A DNA stretch of 64,000 nt from Salvia splendens. Taxonomy: Eukaryota > Streptophyta > Magnoliopsida > Lamiales > Lamiaceae. The notes under the pieces were generated by a model. The model worked only from the letters and a program-made list of their open reading frames with translations. It was not told the origin of the DNA and ran no database searches. Every line of letters begins with the position of its first letter. Positions within the stretch are counted from its first letter, which is position 1. The DNA lies in the NCBI RefSeq assembly GCF_004379255.2, contig NC_056039.1, positions 21,465,883 through 21,529,882 of the forward strand, given 5' to 3'. Made by a program: the position numbers and the translations under genes. Below, one piece after another: positions 55,803 through 64,000 of the stretch.

Positions 55803-58573
55803 CGAGAAACGCAGTCTTAACGTCCATCTGCCATACATCCCAATCCATATAAGCTGCTATAGACAACAATATCCGGATCGATTTGAGCATGGCCACTGGG
55901 GAGAAAGTCCCGTCGTAATCGACACCTTCCTTTTGGGTATACCCCTTAGCCACTAGTCTTGCCTTAAAGACTTTAACTCGTCCATCGGGTCCACGTTTAC
56001 GTTTATACATCCACTTGCTCCCAATGGCAGTACAACCTTCGGGTTGGACGGACAAATCGTAGACGTCTTTGTCTATCATAGATTGTAGTTTCGAATCCAT
56101 TGCTTTCACCCATTCGCAATGATCGACATCTGTCTGCGCTTCCGCAAAGTTCCAGAGATCTAATACATTGTTGTCTGAGGAGTGATCCATAGATTCCCCC
56201 AAACCAATGTATCTGTCGGGCTCATGCGAGACCCTCCCACTGCGGCGCGGCTCTACAATGCTTGGTGTAGAAGTTGAAGTTTCGGGAATTGTTTGTACAC
56301 TTGGTACTTGTTCTTGGTTAATGGAACTTGTGACAGAAGTTAGCTCTTCAAGAGCCACTTCACTGCTGGGTTTATGATTCATTACATAGTCTTCTTCTAA
56401 GAATGTGGCGTGAGTGCTCACAACAACTTTCTTATCTCGGAGACTAAAGAATTCATAACCTTTCTTCCCTTTGGGGTACCCTATAAACATACATACCTCC
56501 GTCCTAGATCCTAGCTTAGTTGGATCCTTTTCCAATACATGAGCCGGGTAACCCCAAATCTTGAGATGCGCTAGATTGGGCTTGCGCCCCGTCCACAACT
56601 CATAAGGAGTAGTAGGTACGGATTTTGACGGTAAATTGTCTAATATATGGCTTGCCGACAGCAAGGCATATCCCCAAAATGAAGTAGGTAGCCATGCATA
56701 ACTCATCATCAATCGGACCATGTTTATTAAGGTCTTGTTCCTTCTTTCAGCCATACCGTTCTACTGGGGCATGCCAGGCTCTTTGTCAGTTGGGATTGAA
56801 TACCCGACTCCGATAAGTAGTCCAAAAACTCAGCACTGAGGTATTTGCCTCCACGATCAGATCGCAGGCATTTGATACTCTTACCATGATACTTCTCCAC
56901 AAGTGTCTTAAAGTCCTTGAACTTATCAAAAGACTCTAACTTGTGGCGCATCAAATAGACGTATCCAATTTTCGAGAAGTCATCAATAAATGTGATGAAG
57001 TATCGAAAACCACCTCTTGCCTCAGTAGACATTGGTTCACATACATCGGAATGAACGAGCTCAAGTACTTCCTTGGCCCTATTGCCCTTAGCCTGAAAAG
57101 GCCTCTTGGTCATCTTGCCTTCTAAGCATGACTCACACTTATGAAAAGGTTCCTCCTCTAGATCTTTAATAAGATCTTGTTGAACAAGAGAATGGATCCT
57201 CCTTTCATTTGCATGACCAAGTCTAAGGTGCCATAAGTACGTTTCGTTCACTGAACTTGAAGGTTCCTTTCGTTTCTTTGAAATTTTCGATGTTGTATTG
57301 AGTTCTGATTTGCGATTATTAAATTGTGTAGATGTGATTGTGTACAGATTGTTTTCCATGATACCACGACAGATATGAGAACCATCTTTCTTAATAACGC
57401 AATTGTCATTAAAAGAAATCGAATATCCATAAAAAACTAATTTAGAAACTGAAATTAAATTTCTTCTAAAAGAAGGTATCAACAAAACATTCTTCAAAAT
57501 CAAAATTCTATCACTACTAAAACGCAAATAATGTCTCCCACTGCTACGGACGCCACTTTTTTAGCGTCGCCCAGCTGGACCTCGATCTCACGATCACGTA
57601 GCCGTCTTGTCACCTGCATTAAGTCAGGATCAAAACAAATATGATCAGTGGCTCCAGTGTCAATAACTCAAGTGCAAGTAGACTTCGAAGCCAAACATGA
57701 CTCGACTACTAAAGCTTGGTGCATACCTGTAGCCTTGCCCTTTTTAGGATAATCTGGCTTCCAATGCCCCTTCTCTCCGCACTTGAAACACTTCCCTGTG
57801 GGCTTCTTGTTTGCCCTGTTCTTCTTCTTTCCCTTAGCAATCTTGGCCGGTCCTGAGTTCGGTGCCTGCCTTTTTCCCGCGCTAGGCTTGAAGCCAGAGG
57901 AACGAGGCTCCGAAGTCATCATGGCCGCCTTAGCCTGGATCATAAGGTCCTCTGCCGACTGAAGTTCAGTCAACAGCTCTGCCAAGGTGTAGTTCCTTTT
58001 GTTCATCTCGAAGTTGAGCTTGAACTGCTGGAAGCTAGGGGGAAGACTATGAAGGATAATAGTCACCTGGGACTCGGGATCGATCGTCTCTCCCAAGACC
58101 TCAATTTGGTTGAGGTGGCCTATCATCTCGAGGACATGGTCCCTCACAGACGAGCCTTCCTTCATAGTCTTCGACATGATACTCCGAAAGGCTTGAGATT
58201 TAGCCGTTCGATTCTGAGTACCAAAAAGATCCTTGAGATTCTGCATGATCTCAGCGGCAGTTTCCATGGCTGAATGCTGATGCTTGAGTACTGATGACAT
58301 AGATGCCAACATATAGCACTTAGCCATCTAATTCGCCTTATGCCACCGTCTGTGTGCATCTCTGACTCCTGTCGCAGCGTTAGCTGGTGGCACTTGAGGT
58401 CGCGGGGTTGTGAGTACAAAGATGCACTCATCTGCTGTGAGAACGATGTCCAAATTTTGTTTCCATTCTATGTAATTTTGGCCCTCGAGTTTTTTTTCTT
58501 TAAGTATTGCAGAAAGAGGATTGAACAACATATTGACGATTTGATTTGCACTGCAAAACAAAATATTTACCAT
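55798..58573 (-). pseudogene. Ty1/copia gag, protease, integrase, start of RT (right arm)
   Basis: On the minus strand, gag begins near 58537-58573 (NPLSAILKEKKLEGQNY, UBN2-type copia gag), has a TAG at ~58328, and is open to 57668, including CFKCGEKGHWKPD, where the last Cys of the knuckle is Tyr. The protease Trp codon before VIDTG is a TGA at ~57666. Another frame (57527-56727) carries WHLRLGHANERR, CESCLEGK, HSDVCEP and SDRGGKY, then shifts before the Glu motif, where a TAG replaces Gln in PQQNG. The last frame 56754-55798 is open and ends at MDVKTAFLD, the same breakpoint as the left arm. The lesions differ from those of the left arm. Confidence 0.88.
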
Positions 58574-59865
58574 TTTTCATAAACTTATGTACGAAGTTTG
58601 ATTAGATTAACCATAAAACTTTTCAAAATCTTACAACAGTAAAATTAAAATTTTGTATACTCCAGAGGAAGTTAATACGCATTAAAACCTTACAATTTTT
58701 ACTGGTCACAACACCGACGAATAGTCCAGAGACCACAGAGTGGCATGGCCGCCTAATGTTGCCTAAGCAAGACAACCGAATTTAGCATTACAGAATCTCA
58801 TTTCTACAACACACTCCCATAACAATGCTCATGCGCTGCTAACAAGTTCAAGCTATCCCATAAGTTATGTGTGAACTTCTGAATCTCATAGTTTCTTAGG
58901 ATTATTGTCCCCACAGTGCAGGTGGCGATAGTATTGGAAACCACATTCTAGTTCGTACTATTTATATTAGAGAAGTCCACCTTTTGACCTCGCTATTTCC
59001 TAAGATTATTATCCCCACAGTGCAGGTGGCGATAATATTGGAAACAACTTCATAAATTACAGACCAATTGGTGGAGACCATATACAAACGTTGAGTTCGT
59101 AATTACAGCTTAGATATTTTGGGTTATGGTTTTTATTCAATTATCCTTAGCCTTGAGGCAGATTAAGGCTTAATTAAATTCTGTTGGTATTTAATATGCT
59201 GGATAATTGAATCCATTATATAATTGACGTCTTCCATTAAGAAAATAATGTTCCAGTATTTAATTCTTATTCACGTCTACTATAAGATATATTTAAAATA
59301 ATTAAATTATTCAATTCTTAATAAGACATGAAAAATTAAATTCAAATTATTTCCGTGTTTAAGATTAGGAAGAGAAGATTTATTATTTAATGTATTCATA
59401 CATATCTATCCTAATTAGGATTCTAGATATATAATTATTAGGAAACTATTAAATTATTCTCTTCCATATCATCTAGGAATAAAATAATATTATTTATTTC
59501 CATAGATATAGATAATAATAAAAATATTCCTAAAATCTAGATAAATATTAGGAAACTATTAAATTATTCTCATCCATATCATCTAGGAATAAATAAAATT
59601 ATTTATTTCCATAGATATTGATAATAATAAAAATATTCCTAAAATCTAGGTAAATCTTCCAAAAAGATTTTATTTCCATTAAATAATTATATTTTAATGA
59701 TATCTTTTAATTAAAAATTAAATAATCATTAAAATAATCTTTCATCGTTATCTCATCGTACGAGGTTCGCACGAACGATGAACGACGAAAATCCGACGAG
59801 TTCTTCGTCGGACCACGATGCACGAAGCTTCTCGGCCACCAGCGCCGGCAGCTCGTCAGCTTCTC
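58574..59865 (-). other. Copia 5' leader, AT-rich, with two repeat sets
   Basis: No ORF of interest. A 47-bp direct repeat with CCCCACAGTGCAGGTGGCGA lies at 58895-58941 and 58999-59045. A 110-bp unit is tandemly repeated twice at 59437-59546 and 59547-59656 (ATTAGGAAACTATTAAATTA...). A GC-richer stretch at 59750-59865 borders the Athila gag scrap. TTTTGCAG on the minus strand just before gag could be a splice acceptor. Confidence 0.6.
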
Positions 59866-60540
59866 GACCTGGGTTCAAGCTTCCATTCTGATTCCAGCTC
59901 CCCACTGCATTTACCTGGGCTTGGTAATCTTCTTCCCCTGGCGGACCATAATATGGATATACTTCCTCTAGACCAGCGCTTTCATCTTTACTGGTGGGGC
60001 AGGTTGATTACTCCTTTCTATAGCGCTCAAGAGTGCCTTCTCTAGCTTGTTGATCCGAGCCTCCACGTTTTCTTCTCCTTGCTCTATTGCTACATTAACT
60101 GATCCCCTTCTGCGAATTGTGGGGCGAGGATTATTATACGTCTTCTTCGCATCAATAAGTCTCCTTAAAATCTCTCTTGCCTCGCTCACATGCTTCCTTG
60201 AGAAATTCCCTCCACTCGAGGAGTTCATCAAATCCTTACACTCCGGCATCAGCCAAGTGGTTGTTCGGGCATGAATCCAACAACCCTTTGAAGCATGACC
60301 AATATTGACTCAGGGTCTCATCATACTCCTACTCCTGTGTGAACCCCTGGATTTCCTTCTTGAGAGCATTGATTTTGGTCGCTGGGAAGAAATAGTCCAA
60401 GAAGGTCTGCCCACGAACGAATAGAATTGGATGGTAGTCTCAACAATCACGTGTTGGCTTCACCCTTTAGTGCAAAAGGAAGCGCGCGTAGCCTATAATC
60501 TTCCTCGCTCGACCCGGGAGGCCTTTTCTGAATTCCATAG
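59866..60540 (-). pseudogene. Athila gag fragment (right arm)
   Basis: This is the minus-strand mirror of the left-arm fragment, with a clean stretch 60249-59968 (MPECKDLMNSSSGGNFSRKH..., residues typical of Athila gag between capsid and tail). It ends at ...AAGCTTGAACCCAGG (59865), where copia leader sequence begins; the last ~150 bp present in the left arm are missing here. Confidence 0.75.
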
Positions 60541-60561
60541 AGTTAACAAAGCACTATATTT

Positions 60562-61468
60562 TGTGGGAATATTCCTTGGATTTTTGGCCTTACTATAAAT
60601 AACATCTTTTATCATTTTATTCCTTAATTTTTGATAAAATTAGATGCTTGAGAGATTTGTTCCTCTTGAAGAGGTTTTGTATCCAATTCCTAGTTATAAG
60701 TTGCTTGATCCATCAATTCTTAGTGAATCATGGATCAAGTAGAGGTATGCTTTGAGGATTGTGGTTTTCCTGGAAGACTTGGCTTATTCCATTAATGACA
60801 TTTCATCTCTTAATCCACATTATCTTATGTTGATCCTCTTCTTTTAGCTTAGATTCAATGGATCTTGTTAATGGATCATAAACTCTATGGATCCTTATCA
60901 TTTATTTTAAATTATGGATTATAATTTAATTATTAAAGAAAGTCCAAATGGGGAGGCCCACTCTAAGCCCCATAGATCCCTAACCTAGCCCATCACAAAC
61001 TCTATAAATAGGGATGAAGGAGGTGTGACAAAACACACATCACACAAAACCTAAACCTAGCCTCCAAGCTTGCAAGATTTTCGAGCTCCTCACTAATAGG
61101 AGATTTCGAAATTGCAAAGTTTGTACAATTTATTTTCCTTGTCTTCTCCTTCAAGATCCTTATAATTTCTAATAGATTTTTCCCACAAGGAAGTTAGATC
61201 TAGAGTTGGGTCATAGGTTATAAGATCTTTGGTTTTGTATTAAAGCTTCAAGATCTACACGTGGAGAAGTAGCACGCCACTTCGATTCTTTAGAGAATCA
61301 AAATTGTAAGATTCCATATCATAATTTAATGTTAAAATTATGTGATTAATTTGCAATAATATGTCTCTACATGTTGAAGCATGAAATTGAATCGATTTAC
61401 ATAATCTCCTAAATAGATTCTTTTGTGAATTTATTTAATTTGCAATTTCTGTTGTGCAAATCCCAACA
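60562..61468 (+). repeat. LTR-like segment with TATA box (right arm)
   Basis: Plus-strand mirror of 51413-52320: TGTGGGAATATTCC...ATCCCAACA, 907 bp, with TATAAATA at 61003-61010. Flanks TATTT and TACCA do not match, so no target duplication. Confidence 0.5.
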
Positions 61469-61688
61469 TACCATGCTACACATTTATTTCCACCGCGTGT
61501 GGACCAATCGAACTCGAGCATAAAACTCAAGCCTGCATCATGATGCACTACATGTTTATCCCATATGGAGATTGATCGGACCCATTTCTGGCCTGCACTA
61601 GGTGCGCAACAGATAGTCTGAATAAGACACTCAACGAATATATCACATATATACCAGACAATAGTCAATATCATAGGGATGTAATCGT

Positions 61689-61882
61689 TCTACAAACTCC
61701 AAACTAACCGTTAGAAAATGTCAATAGATGACAAAATAACATCAACAGAAAATATCAACACAGTGTCAACGGTTGACGTCATGTTGACATTGTATTGAAA
61801 TTGTGTTGGCATCAAAATCTTGAAATTTTACATTGTGTTGACATTGTGTTGACGTAGTGTTGAAGAGTTTGGAGTCTGTACA
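61689..61882. mobile_element. 194-bp MITE with TCAACA/TGTTGA interior (right arm)
   Basis: Reverse complement of 51027-51220, with the same ends and length. A ~17-bp deletion on its outer side (near 61688) distinguishes it from the left arm. Confidence 0.6.
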
Positions 61883-61976
61883 ATATATAAAGTTTGCATT
61901 TTACTATATATATGTGTATGTATAAGTGCACTACTTCTAATCCATCACATTAAGTAAGATAATTCAGATTATTATA

Positions 61977-62028
61977 CTCCCACCGTCCCATAAAAATTTG
62001 GGTAAAGGGTATGGCACAAGAATTAAGA
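61977..62028 (-). mobile_element. Stowaway-like MITE end (right arm), cut at 62028
   Basis: CTCCCACCGTCCCATAAAAA preceded by TA is the mirror of 50881-50932. Only ~52 bp are shared before unrelated sequence starts. Confidence 0.6.
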
Positions 62029-64000
62029 GAGAGTGAAGAAGCCGAAGAAGGAAACCGCTCGGAAAGCCAAGCTAGGGAAGACGAGATTATGCCGGAATCA
62101 CCCCAGCCAGAAGTAGAGAGGGGTGATACATCTATTGAAGCACAGGAAACGAAAGCAAAAGAAACAGAAGCATGACCAGAAGTACCCAACCCAGTGGCAC
62201 CTCCGGTGACCAAACCGAAGGCCGTCAAGAGGAAGTTGGCGTTGAAGGGCGAACCTAAGGCTAGACAGCCAAAGCCGCAAAGGGTATCTCAACGATGCTT
62301 AGGGAAGTGGACAGCTAGTAAGGCGAAGCCGAACACAGAGGCAGGTCCCGTGGAGATCTTGAGTGAAGAAGAGAGGACCACTCCCACAAAACCTGGGGAG
62401 AAGTCTGTACCTGTTACTGACCTAGAGGATACTGCAATGGAAACCGAAGCGGTCTCTCCAACACTGAGTGGCCAAGGAGAAGTCAGTAGGCCACAAGGAG
62501 ACCAGTCCTACTGCCCAGGATCCACTTTCGACACAAGCTGAGAAGGAACCCGAAGAAGAGAAAGACAAGGATGACGGAGAGGAAGTTAGATACCGTGAAG
62601 AGAGAAAACGAAAGGGGAAGGCCCCTATGAAGAAGAAGCCCAGCAACAAGAAGCCACGTACAGTGAACACTGGCATAGTCATTACTGAGTCAATTCAGCG
62701 AGTCCAGGAACACCGGAGGGAACAAAGCGATAGCAAATACGCTGCCAGCGAGGAATCAAACTCCGACAGCGATATCTCTTTGGAGGATGAGGAGTACGCC
62801 GAACAACAGCTTCTGGATGATCATCGGGAGTTAGTCCACCCACCGGTAGAGAGATTAAGGTACCGGAGGTGGACAGTGGACTTCACTAACGAGATAGCGG
62901 AGGAGATGAAGCTTTTCGATTCGAAGGAGCTACAAAAAGTTTTCGATAGAAAGGATGAAGGGAGTAAGCAAGTGAAGAGCGGAAAGGTACTTCATATTCC
63001 TTCTTTAGATGAGTTGGGTGTCCGCGAGCAGTTTCTCTCTTATTTGCAAGCGTTAGGATTCGAATGGTTGTTGGAGAATGGAGATCCGAGTGTCCCGGTT
63101 AGATTAGCGAAGGAGTTTTTCACGACCTTTAGGTTTAAGGTCACCACTGATCTAGATGAGGAATGTATCAGTTTTAGGCTGTTTGGCGGAGAGATACGGA
63201 TGAATCTGATTGAGTGGACCGTTCCGGGGATGTGCAGTTTGGAGGAGGCCATAGGGCCTGAGTGGAGAAGTAGGGAGCGGGGAATTTCCCGCAGACATGT
63301 GGAATTTGAGCCCCAGGCAGCATGGGAGGAGTTAACTCACCCAGCCTCTGGAGAATTTGCATCCACTCTCTCCCGCTCAATCTATTTTAATAACCCAATC
63401 CTACGCCTAGTCCAGCTTCACTTGGACTTCAATTTGTTGGGACAGTCGAACTCCGCTGTTAGGACATCGATGACGGAGTTATACCTTCTCTGGTGCGCTG
63501 AGCACGGAAGGAAGTTACATTTGGGTTTTTGGACCGCCTACTAATGCCATCTAATTGCCACCCACCCAGCGAGAAACCTCACTCTCTGCCACATCTTGGG
63601 AGTGTTCGTCAGAAACAACATCATCATCACAGAGGCCGAAGACTTATCCGACCAGATCATGGTGGATCCTCCTGGTCTCTTTGATACACCTTTGTTCGTC
63701 CGAACGAACACCGTTTACATAAGGCAGGGCGTACCACGTTTCTACGTAATGGGAGAAGAAGCTATACCGACTGGGAGATCTGCAGCACATCCGGGAACAC
63801 AAGATCAGGAGCAAAGACAAGAAAGGCTAGAGAAGGCATTGGAAGAGTTGGCGGAAGAGAATCGAAGAGCAAGAGCGGAGTTAAGCCGTTTGGCAACTGT
63901 GATGGAAGGAATCTTGAAAGAATTGGGAACCAGGAAGTTGGTCCGTGAATCTGGACCGAGTGGCCATGGAGGCCGAACTAATGAACCACGAGTATCAGAG
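62011..64000 (+). pseudogene. Athila ORF2 of another element, running off the window
   Basis: From 62029 the sequence is coding-like and acidic. The frame has a TGA near 62173, shifts near 62470, and is then open to 63544. The linker is Lys/Glu-rich with a basic patch (KRKGKAPMKKKPSNKKPR, possible nuclear signal), then a conserved core (SLDELGVREQFLSYLQALGF, KVTTDLDEECISFRLFGGE, NLLGQSNSAV) that aligns with 42380-42950 of element C. A TAA at 63542-63544 is followed in frame by more homologous sequence (CHILGVFVRNN) and a predicted coiled coil (RLEKALEELAEENRRARAEL) up to the window end. The apparent ATG at 62011 lies in the palindrome's MITE end and is probably not the native start. Function as for the ORF2 of C: unknown. 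Confidence 0.75.

Larger units (their letters stand above)
55654..62028 (-). repeat. Right arm of the ~11-kb palindrome
   Basis: This is the reverse complement of the left arm, except that it keeps ~2 kb of copia leader and gag (about 57855-59865) missing from the left arm and lacks the left arm's 53018-53414. Homology stops abruptly at 62028, where an Athila ORF2 begins. Confidence 0.9.

Noticed and set aside
50881..62028. Palindrome as a pure assembly or library hairpin artefact
   Set aside because: The arms differ by substitutions and by separate large deletions, and carry different stops, which a copied-back read would not show. A check with long reads is still worthwhile.
1..64000. tRNA, rRNA or snRNA genes, telomere or rDNA repeats, and bacterial-type defence or biosynthetic clusters
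   Set aside because: No cloverleaf, rRNA-like or TTTAGGG arrays were seen; tRNA-like matches are only the retrotransposon primer sites. Gene content is eukaryotic transposon sequence throughout.

Overview
This window is plant nuclear DNA, most likely from an angiosperm. It consists almost entirely of nested and rearranged LTR retrotransposons. The evidence is Ty3/gypsy chromovirus elements with ~3 kb LTRs, an Athila-type element primed by tRNA-Asp, Ty1/copia fragments, hAT-like and Stowaway-like MITEs, and intron-type splice signals. I see no bacterial operon, CRISPR array or intact host gene. I cannot name the species.

Layout. (1) Bases 1-50003 are one very long insertion, 'element A', a degenerate chromovirus whose first ~133 bp lie left of the window. 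Its 5' LTR (1-17428) is split by three later insertions: a solo LTR of family B on the minus strand (898-2912, target-site duplication GATTT), a 524-bp hAT-like MITE (3473-3996, duplication GACCGAAC) and a full-length family-B chromovirus (4944-16601, duplication TTTGT). (2) The internal part of A (17429-23295, then 46556-46636) has a tRNA-Met primer site and a decayed pol, but no recognisable gag. (3) The end of A's chromodomain is interrupted by an Athila-type element, C (23296-46550, duplication AAGAC). (4) Inside C, a ~9.75-kb unit (part of A plus the 5' half of C) occurs twice in tandem (19736-29482 and 29483-39260). The sequence around the inner junction is dense in one-base indels, as in unpolished long-read sequence, so the duplication may be an assembly product. 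(5) A's 3' LTR ends at 50003. The next ~880 bp look like the 3' end of a host gene: a splice acceptor, a 17-codon terminal exon and AATAAA. (6) Bases 50881-62028 form an ~11-kb imperfect palindrome with a 38-nt loop near 55635. Each arm carries a MITE, an LTR-like segment, an Athila gag scrap and a truncated Ty1/copia element. (7) Bases 62011-64000 hold part of the Athila ORF2 (env-like position) of another element, running off the window.

How the parts work together. Within each element the order is the usual one: LTR, primer-binding site, gag, protease, reverse transcriptase, RNase H, integrase, polypurine tract, LTR. Every coding region is broken by stops or frameshifts, so no element looks autonomous. 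The relative order of events can be read from the nesting: A inserted first; B, the solo B LTR, the hAT-like MITE and C came later; the tandem duplication, if real, came after C, because all three copies of its 5' junction carry AAGAC. The items most worth checking are the indel-dense tandem duplication, the palindrome, an extra ORF upstream of gag in B that could be spliced in frame to gag, and a stop codon at exactly the catalytic-Glu position of the integrase in both A and B.
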